The position numbers were made by a program, and so were the translations under genes. A DNA stretch of 64,000 nt, taken from contig OW121743.1 in the NCBI GenBank assembly GCA_933228675.1, positions 84,282,938 to 84,346,937 on the forward strand, given 5' to 3'. Positions 34,401-46,556 of this stretch are shown here, one piece after another (position 1 is the stretch's first letter; every line of letters starts with the position of its first letter). Source of the stretch: Stomorhina lunata. Its lineage: Eukaryota > Arthropoda > Insecta > Diptera > Rhiniidae. The notes under the pieces are model-generated. The model had not been told where the DNA came from, did no database searches, and saw only the letters and a program-made list of their open reading frames with translations.

Positions 34401-34510
34401 AAAATTGTTTCTATAGAAAAATTTTCATAAAAAAATTTTTTCTATAGAACAATTTTCATTATAATATTTTTTCTATAAAAAAAAACTTTCATTATAAATT
34501 TTTCGATTAT
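31490..34510. repeat. 30-bp minisatellite array B
   Basis: About 100 units of a 30-bp monomer: CTATAGAAAAATTTTC followed by ATAATAAAATTTTT. The centre (about 31900-32660 and 33060-33300) is almost perfect and the flanks become progressively degenerate. Because 30 bp is ten codons, long frames stay open on the reverse strand (32142-32702 and 32932-33312, repeating NFSIEK(Y/F)YYE); these are repeat-derived. A segment with GTCATAATAAAATTTTG is duplicated at 32694 and 33512, 818 bp apart, together with its surrounding variant units. Confidence 0.95.
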
Positions 34511-35578
34511 GATTACATTCTTCAATTTCCAGCAGATGATTTAAAATCAAAATTGTTTTGTTACACATATTACATAATGACAAATTTTAGTTACGCTTGA
34601 CACTTTTAAAGCGCTAAAACTAAACTCTTGTAATCTTTATCATCAGATAAAATAATATTTTATTTATTGTTCATAAAATATGGCTTAAATTCATCAAAAA
34701 TAATATAAACGTGTTTGCTATCTTTAAAACATGTTTTAATTTAATCTCCAACTATTAATAGCTTTAGGCATAAGAGGCGAAAATTAAAACAAGTTTGTTT
34801 AATATTTCTGACTAAAAACCATATGTTAATTGTCAAGCACTTTGAGGGCATCTCTTGAAAATGCATTATTCTGAGGAAGATTTTTAAAAATTTAATACTG
34901 ATAAGCTGGTTACACACAAATGGCCCAAAGACAAACTGATTAAGTAAATAAACAATTAAATTTTTATTAGTTTAATATATGGCTGGCAAATATATGATAT
35001 TTATTAAATATATCTAACTGCTATATCAATCAAATATAAAAAAGTCTTTATATTGGTCCTACGAGCTGGATTCTAGTCTTAAAACTTAACTCATTAAAAT
35101 AAATTATTCTTATTTTTAGTTATTAATATTTCAGCAAAAACAATTTATTAAAAACCATAATTAATATAAAGATATTATAAATATTTTTGCAAATGATACC
35201 TCTTTGATATGCAGAATTTTTAAAATATAAAAACTGTCCTTGAATATGAATGAATTCATTAACATATTTCTAAAGATACTCTTCGACATTTTTTCTATTG
35301 TCTTAAAACTAGTTGAGATATTTAATATCTACTACAAATAGAATAAAAAATAGAATTTATTTAAGTAGCTGGTTTGTTGCCTTTGATAATGATTATGATC
35401 AATAAACTTAAGTCAATGAATACGAAATACGAAACAGTAACAAACTACAATTTTTTACTACAAATCAATTTTTATAACTATACAAGAATTTTTATCTACT
35501 TCTGCATATGAATGTTAAGTTAACAAGAGCGGGACTTGTTTGAAGAAGGAGATACGATATATGTTTATGTATGTATGT
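34511..35578. other. AT-rich DNA, no gene recognised
   Basis: No repeat array or coding frame is evident. The right end is a short GTATGTATGTA tract that borders the MITE. Confidence 0.3.
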
Positions 35579-36043
35579 ACCCAGTCAGCATTTAGAAGAT
35601 TATTTTTTGAAAAATCACCAAAATGAGTCTTCTTTGAACAGTTAAGAAGACCAAAAAACGATTAGTTGTCTGCGCGACTAAAATACTAATCGAAGGAGAT
35701 TCGTGCTTATGCTTTAAAACTAACTTTTTAAAAATACAATAACAAAAAACAAATCCATTAACAATCAAACATTTAAGTGATAGAAATTCGATAGTTTGTT
35801 ACGTTATTTTGCAAACAAACAAACAAACAAACCAAAAATGGCTCGTAAAAGACCCATAAATGGTTCAGAAAGTTGCTCATAAAAGATTCTCTCAAGGAAG
35901 TCACGGCTAGGGTACCATTTTATCCCGTAGGCACAGCCTTTTTCGAATCGAAAATGATGGCATATTTGATATTCGATTAATCGTCCATGGCAATCGAAAA
36001 AGACTAAAATATGATCAAAAAATAATAAAAATGCTGACTGGGT
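35579..36043. mobile_element. MITE with perfect 13-bp terminal inverted repeats
   Basis: Left end ACCCAGTCAGCAT (35579-35591) and right end ATGCTGACTGGGT (36031-36043) are exact inverted copies enclosing about 440 bp. The outermost A/T pairs can also be read as a TA target duplication (TA at 35578-35579 and 36043-36044), leaving CCCAGTCAGCAT as the end. The flanks are ATGTATGT and ATGTATAC, so a longer duplication cannot be separated from the local microsatellite. The interior has no ORF; it includes a CAAACAAACAAACAAA tract near 35814 and several GATTA/TAATC words. It is a non-autonomous DNA transposon, possibly Tc1/mariner-related if the TA reading is right. Confidence 0.75.
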
Positions 36044-36195
36044 ATGTATACAAATATGTATGTTAGCAACAAAAGTGATTTTAGCATCATAAAATTTTCA
36101 AATGTTCTTCGTTCTAATAAGTATTCTATTGTATGGACAACAAAAATATTAGAATGGTCCAGGAAACTGAAAATATGACGTAGAGATAGACAAGT

Positions 36196-36778
36196 GGTCT
36201 GAGACATTGACTAAGACATAGACTCAGACATAGACTAAGATATAGACTAAGACATAGACTAAGACATAGACTAAGACATAGACTAAGACATAGACTAAGA
36301 CATAGACTAAGACATAGACTAAGACATAGACTAAGACATAGACTAAGACATAGACTAAGACATAGACTAAGACATAGACTAAGACATAGACTAAGACATA
36401 GACTAAGACATAGACTAAGACATAGACTAAGACATAGACTAAGACATAGACTAAGACATAGACTAAGACATAGACTAAGACATAGACTAAGACATAGACT
36501 AAGACATAGACTAAGACATAGACTAAGACATAGACTAAGACATAGACTAAGACATAGACTAAGACATAGACTAAGACATAGACTAAGACATAGACTAAGA
36601 CATAGACTAAGACATAGACTAAGACATAGACTAAGACATAGACTAAGACATAGACTAAGACATAGACTAAGACATAGACTAAGACATAGACTAAGACATA
36701 GACTAAGACATAGACTATGACATAGACTAAGACATAGACTAAGACATAGACTAAAACATAGACTAAGACATAGAATAG
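36196..36778 (+). repeat. 12-bp satellite, about 48 copies
   Basis: Tandem copies of AAGACATAGACT. Apart from a few changes at the two edges (CATTGACT, GACTCAG, GATATAG on the left; CTATGAC, CTAAAACAT on the right) the copies are identical over more than 450 bp. Purity in the middle with variants at the edges is what repeated unequal exchange or slippage would leave. Confidence 0.98.
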
Positions 36779-36889
36779 AACAAAAAAATAGCTGGCAAAG
36801 TTGCCGTTTTTTATTATAATTTAACTAAAATAGGTATCTTTTTTTCAATGTGTAGTTCAAACGTTTTAAAAAGAAAAAGTTTTCTACTC

Positions 36890-37905
36890 CATTTTTTTTT
36901 TAAGTATTTTTATCAAAAATTTGTCTATAGAAAATTTTTTTTATCAAAAATTTTTCTATAGAAATTTTTTTTTCAAAAATTTTTCTATAAAAAATTTTTT
37001 TATGAAAAATTTTTCTATAGAAAATTTTTTTTATCAAAAATTTTTCTATAGAAAATTTTTTTTTAGGAAAAAGTTTTCTATAGAAATTTTTTTTATCAAA
37101 AATTTTTCTATCGAAAAATTTTTTTTATCAAAAATTTTTCTTTAGAAAATTTTTTAATCAAAAATTTTTCTTTAGAAAATTTTTTTTATCAAAAATTTTT
37201 CTATAGAACATTTTTTTATCAAAAATTTTTTTATCAAAAATTTTTCTATAGAAAATTTTTTTATCAAAAATTTTTCTATAGAAAATTTTTTTATCAAAAA
37301 TGTTTCTATAAAAAATTTGAAAAATTTTCAATATAAAAATATTTTGTTTTGATAAACAAATTCGTGTATAGAAAATTTTTTATTAAAAATTTTTGTATAG
37401 AAAATTTATTTATCAAAAACTTTCAAATCTTCTATGGAAAATTGTTGATAAAAATATTTTCTACAGAAAAATTTTTGATAAAAAAATTTTGTATAGAAAA
37501 GCTTTTTATAAAAATATTTTCTATAGAAAAATTTTTTGTCAAAAAAATGTTATATGTTTACCAAAAATATATAAAAAAAATTTTTTTAAAACTTTTTCTA
37601 TAGAAAATTTAATATTTTTATATTAAAAAATTTTTAAATCTTCTATGGAAAATTTTTTATAGAAAATCTTTTTATTAAAAATTTTTCTATACAAATTTTT
37701 TTAATCAAAAATTTTTTCATAAAAGATTTAAAAAATTTTTGATATAAAAATATTTTTATCGAAAATTTTTACAGAAAAATATTTTTATCGAAAAATTTTT
37801 ACAGAAAAATATTTTTATCGAAAAATTTTCCAAAGAAAAATATTTTTATTAAAAATTTTTCTATAAAAAATGGTTGGATCGAAAATATCTAAAAAAAATA
37901 TAAAA
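36890..37905 (+). repeat. ~29-30-bp minisatellite array C
   Basis: Units built on CTATAGAAAATTTTTTTATC followed by AAAAATTTTT, period about 29-30 bp, uniform between 36950 and 37310 and degenerate beyond. It shares the TATAGAAAATTTT core with array B but has ATCAAAAAT where B has CATAATAAA. Reading frames across it (such as 36921-37145) are repeat-derived. Confidence 0.9.
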
Positions 37906-37939
37906 ATCTAAAATTGTTTAATATTAGAATTTATTTCTG

Positions 37940-38520
37940 TTGTGAAAGATGTTCCCAGTATTTACAAAAATATTCCCAATGTTTACAAAAATAATAGTGT
38001 CGTGGCAACAATGTTCGAGATTATATTTCTTTGTTCTCTCGAACCATGTATTTTGTTGCGATAAATTGGATTTTGATCTGTTTCTTGCCTATTTTGATTT
38101 TGTCTTTTCTTTAACAAAGCGGAACCAACGAACTCTGTTAACATGAAAATTCCAACTGAGTAATTAAAATACTCATCTTCACGAGTTTTATCAATGATCG
38201 CGGTATTTACGAAAATTACATAAAATTCATCGGCTTCTGGTGGCATGGGCTGCCTACTTCTGGACTTTAGACATAGGCTAAACTTATGGGCCGGTGACAT
38301 TATTAGACCGTAATTGTTTCATAGATGACGAGGCGGAAACGTTACTGTTAATGGCGAGTAAATGGAAAAGTTGGACTTGCCCGATATGTGGTTTCAATAA
38401 GACCGTTCGCCTCAAAACAATGGTTCTTTTGGAAAACCAATTCGATGATTTAACATTTGGGAATGCCTTGATTCTGTATTTAGTTGAGTTTAGGATGAGT
38501 TATAGTTGAAGCTCTTTTGC
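37940..38520. other. GC-richer island with possible coding remnants
   Basis: This stretch is clearly less AT-rich than its surroundings. On the plus strand 38294-38509 encodes NCFIDDEAETLLLMASKW, then CPICGFNKTVRLKTMVLLEN and a hydrophobic GNALILYLVEFRMSYS ending at TAG. A CPxCG pair followed by a basic strand and a hydrophobic helix is reminiscent of the N-terminal part of ISXO2/Merlin-type transposases, but the identification is weak. On the reverse strand 37983-38300 is open for 105 codons (MSPAHKFSLCLKSRSRQPMP and on) without a recognised domain. Either could be a piece of an old element. Confidence 0.3.
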
Positions 38521-40340
38521 TTGAATGGCTTTTTGGCACCACCCTAATTAATAAATGCACTAAAATAAATCACATCACATCAAATTCAATCAGCACAAGT
38601 AGATTTAGTTACCATCACATGAGTAGCTTTTTACATCTATTTTTTATTACATTTCATTTAATACGAGTCTAAGCGATTTCTGCTCCCCCATTTTCATGGG
38701 TGGGGGCTAATTTTATTACTTTAATGATGTGACTGATTATAATGTTGGGATTTATCTATTTTGTGTAAGTAGTACTTCGCTTGTGTGTCTGTCTGCCTCC
38801 ACATTTAGATATTGGTTAGAATATGAGTACTTGATGTCATGGACAAGTAAGTTTTGATTTTAATAATCGTTCTACTAAATGTATAGTTAAAGATTTTATA
38901 GTTAATTCCATTGTTAATGCTGTGGCTGTGATTGAAGTTATTGAGGCCTCTTAAGTGGATCCATCGAATAGTTATAAGAAATCATATGCATTTTTGATGT
39001 TAGCTGAAAAGAAAATGATATTTAAGGGCCATTTAAAATGGGGGTTTTAAATGAGTTTATTTAAACCCAAGAAACGAAATTGATGTTTAATTATTAAGAT
39101 CTTTGCGGTATATAAACAGATACGTACATTTTATTACTTGTTTTCAGAATTAATTCTGGGATTCATAAAAAGAAAATTTATTTTGAAATAAAATTTCCTA
39201 AAAACCGGAAAATTAATTTAAACCACATAAAATTTCTTTATGAATATTCATATTTATGATAACCCGAAATTTATACCAAATTTTATCAAAACTAAAAGCA
39301 AATAAATGTAAATACTTAATATTACATCAATAAGAGATTTTATGGCCGTTAGATTTAAATATATTCAAACTAATTCACCTTTTTTGTTGTTATTGTTATT
39401 ACAGAGTAAAGTAATCAAAATGTAAATTAATAAAATTTTAATTAATTCATACCAATCACAACCAACCACCAGCTGATATCCATCCATCCAATAACCCATT
39501 CCATTCAAATAAGAGTAACTCCCTAAAAAAATGTTTGAAAAAGACATTTTATCTCAACCCACCTAAAAAATACTTTGATGACTTTGTTTCAGTTTTTTTG
39601 TAAAACCTATCAAACATTTAAAGGGCAGTGAAAGTTTTTCGTTTTTAATTTAAATATAAAAATCCTAACGAAATTACAAATTGGTATTTTCGTTTGAAAC
39701 ATCAATAAGCCAAAGTGTTTCATCTTGTGGTTTATGTTGATGTCGCTTTAACTTTGGTTGGTTTTTGGAAATATTTTAAAAGATTTTTGCTTTATCAAAA
39801 AACAAATATTCAAATATAACACCAGTCAACCATAGCCCGGAATCATAAAAATTGTGTTCAATATTTGCCCTGAATATCATCGCACCAATTTAAATACCAA
39901 AACCTTAATAAAACATTGTCAAAATCCAAACGCACGCTTTCATAGCTTCAAGTTTCTCACGTTCTTTTTTTTTGTCACTGAAGTTTGAACAAATACATAT
40001 AACGATTTAAAATTGGTTTGGACGGACTCATCGTTATTCAAATATTTGAACAAACTGACGACAGTCACACAGAATGAAACCTTAATGGCTTAAAGGTGTG
40101 ATGTAAGAGTTTAACTTCTTCTTTCCCCCTTCATCAATATATTTTTAATGGAAAAGGAGGATGGCACTGTTTTACCTGCAGTTGTTCCTTCCTCTGTTGT
40201 TCCGTAGAATAGTGTTCTTTCCTTTATATGAGGCTTATTTTCGGGTAAAATTTCTGTTGTGTAAAAATTGTACTGACAAAACAATTGCTCTGCAGACGGT
40301 GTTGCATAAATTAAGAGTGGAACACTTTATTACAGGGGTG
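38521..40340. other. AT-rich DNA, no gene recognised
   Basis: No repeat array. An imperfect GC-rich hairpin, CTCCCCCATTTTCATGGGTGGGGG, is near 38681-38706. A plus-strand frame starting at 40161 begins in this region but runs into the helentron at about 40345, so it is not a gene. Confidence 0.3.
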
Positions 40341-40344
40341 GGCA

Positions 40345-40832
40345 CTCAGAATCACTCCCTGATTTCGCACAGACTCATATTTTGCCAAGTGATCGTCCTA
40401 TACTATACTTTTTGGACAAAATCGGATTACTAGTTTGGGTACCTCCTATAGGAATTCCGGCCCGAAATAGGGTTTTTGGCCCTTTACAGACACAAATTTA
40501 GTTGTATTTTAATAATATTCAGCACAAATATCGGCCCATACAAGACATATTCTTAAGAAAAGCGCAAAAAAGCTTTTAAATCTAAAGATAATTGCATTTT
40601 ATTACTAAAACTTTGCACAGTTTATATATTGTATATGTAAACCGATAACCGAAATTTGGTAACAATCGATCCACAATTGACCCTAGTTCCAGGCATAAAT
40701 CTCGAAATTTTGAAAAAATAGCATAAATATATGTTTCTAAGACTTAAGGAAAACTTGGTAAATTGTTGGTCCACAAATGACCTTTGTAGTTGATATAGTA
40801 AGGCTCGACCGACTTTAGCTTTTCTTTTTTGT
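40345..40832 (+). mobile_element. DINE-1/helentron-like element, 5'-truncated
   Basis: It begins inside the element at CTCAGAATCACTCCCTGA, continues with CACAGACTCATATTTTGCC (with a deletion relative to the copy at 27278), AAACCGATAACCGAAATTTGG and CTCGAAATTTTGAAAAA, and ends with GTTGATATAGTAAGGCTCGACCGACTTTAGCTTTTC and TTTTTTGTT. The 3' hairpin is degenerate. The next element's 5' end starts directly after it, giving a head-to-tail pair. Confidence 0.75.
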
Positions 40833-41213
40833 TATACCCTTCACCACCATAGGTGGAAAGGGTATTTAACGCATAGAAATATTTCTCTTAGACCCACCTT
40901 TTAGTATACCAATAGGCTAAGAAACACTTTCTAAGTCCATTTAGCGATGTCTGTCCGTCCATTCGTCCGTCTGTCTGGCTGGCCCCCATGTAAACCATGT
41001 AATCAAAGTACAGGTCGCAATTCTTAAGATAATTTGATGAAATTTGGCACAGATCATTTTTTTGATAGTGGGACCATAGCTGTTGAAATTCGTCAAAATC
41101 GGTCTATTATTTATGATACCTCCCATAGGTCCCATTTCCCGGAATTGATTTATTGGCCACAAAAATCAATATTTTTCATGAAATTTTAAACAAGTACTAC
41201 TTTGGTAAACAGA
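40833..41213 (+). mobile_element. DINE-1/helentron-like element, 3'-truncated
   Basis: It has an intact 5' hairpin (TATACCCTTCACCACC, ATAGGTGG, AAAGGGTAT), the GACCCACCTTTTAGTATACC block and a GTC-rich stretch (CTGTCCGTCCATTCGTCCG) typical of the DINE-1 family. AAATTTGGCACAGATCA and ACCTCCCATAGGTCCCATTTCC follow. Similarity to the reverse copy at 23557-24095 fades after GGTAAAC (about 41213), so the 3' hairpin end is missing. It starts with no spacer after the preceding copy. Confidence 0.75.
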
Positions 41214-44200
41214 ATGTTTCTATTGGTGTATCTGCTGTTCTGTTTGTGTCTATAATTAGAACATTTTTCCCTTAATGTTTTGCTGTGAGAGTAGAGCAAC
41301 ATTTTTCTCTTTATCTACACTCTCTCTATCGCTCTGTAGAAGTTAACTTCAGATAATCCATTTGTACAACATATGGATGAGTGTGTTCTTGATCATGTGA
41401 GAATATATTGGAACATGCATGAAAATTCATAAGCCGCATTGTTAGTGTAATCGACTACAGCAGCTCTTTGTTTACATCTGCAGAAAATGCTAGAAATTCT
41501 CTTCTCTACTGTGAAAGGCTGACTAGCTGATATCGTTGCAGAGTATTAATTGAGACGCGCATAAAAGAACAAGTTTGTTAACAGCTTTTGTGAATTGTGT
41601 TTAAGATGAACTAACTCTAATTGGAACAGGGGGTACTTCTCTCAGACAATGAGCTGCATCTATTTTTAGACTCATTGAAAGGGACCTATGTTTTACCTCC
41701 GGCTCCGAAAGGCAAATGCATTAGTTAGACAAGTTTTTCATAGCCTAATACTCAATAACCAGTAGCTAGCTGAGTTATGAGGTGAACCGCTGCTTTTTTA
41801 AAAATTATTTTTTTCTCAAGTGGGTCTAGCCGGCCATACCACATAAAAACCTCTTAAAAATCACAAATTTTAGAAAAAATTCTGTATGCGAGAAATGTTA
41901 AGGAGGACCCAAGCTTTCTAAATTTTGGAATTATGGTTGCAATGTATTTACACAGGGTGAATCATTGGGCGTCAAAGTAAAAGTAAAAAAGCTTTTGGAC
42001 CGTGTATATCTTTCAATTATTGTCCAATATGATTGATTTTTTTTTGGAATGAGCTTACTTTACTATAATGACTGTTATAGGTTTTAAGTTATTTAATTTC
42101 AAAAATAAAAAAAAATAATTTTTCTCTTCGACTTTTTTTAGTTTTTGACCCATTGTGCACTCGATATTAAACCCATAATACAGCCAACAGTTCACAAAAT
42201 AAAACAAAGGAAACCGTTTTTAAATATCTTGATTCGTTTAATAATGAAAAATTTCAAAATTCAAATATTTTTCGCTGATCGCAAAAAGTGCATTTTCTTG
42301 TCAAAAAGATTTTTACTTTTTACGAAGAAGTTTTTTATTCAAAGTTAATGTTTTATTATATATTCGTAGAGAATAGGGTTCTAGCATGATTTTGAACTAA
42401 AATTTAAGTCAGTGCAACATTCTCTTTATGTACAGCATTGACTGAAATTTGTCTAATTTTTTAGACAATTTTTGTGTTTTCGAATATATAACCAAAAAGT
42501 CAAGCCGATTTTACAACTTTCTGAAATGTTGCTATATAGTCCTATATATTCTCTTTAAACTTTAAAAATAAAATGTAGCACAAAATCATAAACAAATCTA
42601 CAAAATGGGATTTTATGGCAAATGGCAAATTTTCATATACCATAATTTTAAGTGCAAAAAAAGGTCAATTGGGTTTCTTTTTTTTGAACATTTCTAAATT
42701 GTTTCACATAAACAATAAAATAAACTTAATTGCTGTAAAAAATCATTCAAGAACCATATACATTTTTCAGAAATTTAAAGTCAAATTTCAAAAATAATTT
42801 TGTAAAAAATACACTTTTCAGTTTTTTGGTACCTTTCTACCAGAAATTTTCAAAACTTTTTCCAAATATTATTAAAAATTAACAGTGTAGTAATTTAGAC
42901 TTGCTTTTTTTTCATTGATGTATAAAATACATATAAAAGGTATTAATACCAGGTTCAATTATTGCATTAAAAACACATGCCTCAGTCCAAGCAAATAAAC
43001 ACACATGCAAAAATTGTACAAACATTGAAGTCTATGTACTTTTTGATCAATTTTTCCAATAAGTGTCTAAGTCCTTTTTAAGCCACAAAATAACTTAAAA
43101 GTGTAGTAGTATAAAATTATTTTTGAATTTTGACTTTAAATTTCTGAAAAATTGTACAAGGTACGTACATGATTTTTAGTTTAGATTATTTAATAATAAT
43201 TTAATTTTCAATTGAATTCCAAATTTTTTAAATTTGTTTCTTTAATTACACATAAAATTATTGCCAATATTTTCAATAATTTGCCCAATTCGACGCTCAG
43301 TTGTATGACGTGACATAAAAAGCCGTTTATGAAGTTTTATGTTACCTGGATCCAAGATTATAATTACTGTGGCCCTAATAGTCGCATTTGCCCACCGTTG
43401 GTATATTGAATACGTTTTCGGCAGTGATATTTGGTAATCGAATAGGACTAAAAGTAAATTCTGATTTAAGAGCATAATAATATATGAGTACAATAATAAT
43501 TTATGTAGTTTTGTGCTACCTGAATCCAAACTTTTAATCACAGTTGACCTTCTGAAAATAACCTACTTAAAGTATTGACCGTCATCAAAGTATGGACCGA
43601 CTTTGACCTAAATATATGTTTTTTGACAAAATTTCGACAAATTTCACTGAAAATTTTTATTTTTATATGAATACCAAATTTGGTCTTAAAAGTTATTCTC
43701 ATCCAAGTGGCCAAGAAGTCCAAGAGCTCATCAATATTATTTTTTATAATCGATTAATCGCCCAAAAATCCACATATTCTTCTTCCATGTTAATCAATCC
43801 AAAGAGTTACTAATATATACAGACAAATATCTGTCAAATAAGAAAATGTCAGGAATGTTTAACAATTTCATTGTCAAAAGAATTTACAGTTTGTTGAATT
43901 TGTTGATAGGAAAATGGCAACAACAAAACAGCAATAGAGGCACAGATCAAATACATATGTAGGTATGTATCGGACAATTTTAGCGAATGAAAGGAATAAT
44001 GAAGCAAGTTCCAAGCGCAAAAACCAGGAACCTCCAATAAAGAGAAATTAGATTGTGAGAAACTAGGAGCCTAAAACAAAAATAGTTTTAGGCATCTAGT
44101 TGAATTTTTTAAAGATTTTTGAAAGGAAACATTTCAAAATTGTCGGAAAGCTCAAGAACTTTGATTACAATTTTAATTAAAGTTTTTTTTTATGGCCACT

Positions 44201-44635
44201 TATAAAGTCAAAACTTTTAAAAGTTAAAAAAATGTTCTTTTTTTATACAAAAGTAGGGCCTTAAATGTAAAATAAATTTGTTCAAACTAACTAGCAAATA
44301 TTGTTTAGTTTAAAACAAATACTCCTACTAACTACCAACATAAACTGGTACACAAGAATAAATTCTTCTCTTATTTTAACAGAGAATTTTACTTCCTACA
44401 AAATGGGAAAAAAAGGAATAAAATATGTTAAACTTTTTTCCCTAAAGCTTCTTCTAATTTTACTAAAGGATAACAAGAGGACAAATGTTTTTAATTTGTC
44501 TTTTAGTTATAAATATAACGACTAACATATGTACAAATGTACATAAATATGAATAGATATTTACTACATACAGACATGAATTCCACCATTTGTTTTAGGA
44601 ATATCTTTTTGGACAGATTTTTAAAAGAATAAAAA
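41214..44635. other. AT-rich DNA, no gene recognised
   Basis: About 3.4 kb without arrays. The part at 41214-41640 is GC-richer (CTCTCTCTATCGCTCTGTAG, GAGACGCGCATAAAAGAAC) and could be an old LTR or promoter, but no matching second copy or LTR end is present. 43280-43800 has some helentron-like phrases (ATGGACCGACTTTGACC) and may be a decayed copy. Frames of 60-99 codons here show no domain. Confidence 0.3.
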
Positions 44636-46556
44636 ATTATTTCAAAATTTTACTTTTTTTATAGGAAAATTTTCAAAATTTTACCATTTTTATAGAAAAA
44701 TTTTCAAAATTTTACTATTTTTATAGAAAAATTTTCAAAATTTTACTATTTTTATAGAAAAATTTTCAAAATTTTGCTATTTTTATAGGAAAATATTCAA
44801 AATTTTACTGTTTTTACAGGAAAATTTTCAAAATTTTACAATTTTTATAGGAAAATTTTCAAAGTTTTACTATTTTTATAGGAAAATTTTTAAAATTTTA
44901 GTATTTTTTAGGAAAATTTTCAAAATTTGACTATTTTTATAGGAAAATTTTTAAAATTTTACTATTTTCATAGGTAAATTTTCAAAATTTTAGTATTTTC
45001 ATAGGAAAATTTTCAAAATTTTACTATTTTTATACGAAAATTTTCAAAATGTTTCCTATAAAAATAGGAAATTTTTCAAAATCTTACTATTTTTATAGAA
45101 AAATTTTACTATTTTTATAGGAAAATTTTCAAAATTTTACTATTTTTATAGGAAAATTTTCAAAATTTTACTATTTTTATAGGAAAATTTTCAAAATTTT
45201 ACTATTTTTATAGGAAAATTTTCAAAATTTTACTATTTTTACAGGAAAAGTTTCAAAATTTTGCTATTTTTATAGGAAAAGTTTCAAAATTTTACTATTT
45301 TTATATTAAAATCTTCACAATTTTTCTATTTTTATAGGAAAATTTTGAAAATTTTACTATTTTTATAGAAAAAATTTTAAAATTTTACTACTTTTATTAT
45401 TTTTATAGGAAAATTTTCAAAATTTTACTATTTTAATATTAAAATTTTCAAAATTTTACTATTTTTATAGGAAAATTTTCAAAATTTTACTATTTATAGG
45501 AAAATTTTCAAAATTATTCTATTTTTATAGGAAAATTTTCAAAATTTTACTATTTTTATAGGAAAATTTTCAAAATTTTACTATTTTTATAGGAAAATTT
45601 TCAAAATTTTACTATTTTTATAGGAAAATTTTCAAAATTTTACTATTTTTATAGGAAAATTTTCAAAATTTTACTATTTTTATAGGAAAATTTTCAAAAT
45701 TTTACTATTTTTATAGGAAAATTTTCAAAATTTTACTATTTTTATAAGAAAATTTTCAAAATTTTACTATTTTTATAGGAAAATTTTCAAAATTTTACTA
45801 TTTTTATAGGAAAATTTTCAAAATTTTACTATTTTTGTTTTAATAGAAAAATATTTGAACACAATTTTTAAAATTAAATTTTCAAAATTTTCTTACTGTT
45901 TATGAAAATTTTCAAAATTGTACTATTTTTATAGGAAAATTTCCAAATGTTACTATTTTTATAGAAGAATTTTAAACATTATACTATTTTTGATGGAAAA
46001 TTTTTAAAATTTTACTATTTTTGACGGAAAATTTTCAAAATTTTTATATATTTATAAAAAATGTTACTATTTTTATAAGAAAATTTTCAAAATTTCACTA
46101 TTTTTTAAAATTTTACTATTTTTATAGGAACATTTTCAAAATTTTAAAATTTGTATAGGAACATTTTCAAAATTTAACTATTTTTATAGCAAAATTTTAC
46201 AATTCTAATAGCAAAATCTTCAAAATTTTACTATTTTTATAGGAAAATTTTCAAAATTTTACTATTTTTATAGGAATATTTTCAAAATTTTTTTAACTTT
46301 ATAGGAAAATTTTCAAAATTTTTCTATTTTTATAGAGAAATTTTCAAAATTTTTCTATTTTTGTAGAGAAATTTTCAAAATTTTTGTATTTTTATAGAGA
46401 AATTTTCAAAATTTTTCTATTTTTATAGAGAAATTTTCAAAATTTTTCTATTTTTATAGAGAAATTTTCAAAATGTTTCTATTTTTATGGAAAAATTTTC
46501 AAAATTTTTCTGTTTTTATAGAAAAATTTTCAAAATTGTTTACTATTTTATAGGAA
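44636..46556 (-). repeat. 31-bp minisatellite array A8
   Basis: About 60 units of the 31-bp monomer in reverse orientation (TTTTACTATTTTTATAGG, then AAAATTTTCAAAA). It is nearly perfect between about 45540 and 45830. At 46310-46530 units switch to a variant with TATTTTTATAGAGAAATTTTC, repeated about seven times, which marks a local amplification of that variant. Both ends are degenerate. Confidence 0.95.

Noticed and set aside
38681..38706. GC-rich hairpin as a regulatory RNA structure
   Set aside because: The stem is imperfect, isolated and not associated with a transcript signal.
40161..40433. 90-codon plus-strand ORF with a hydrophobic start
   Set aside because: Its second half lies inside the 5'-truncated helentron, and the hydrophobic start is not followed by any recognisable domain.
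41214..41640. Solo LTR with a TATA-like CATAAAAGAAC
   Set aside because: No TG...CA ends, no target duplication and no second copy in the window could be identified.
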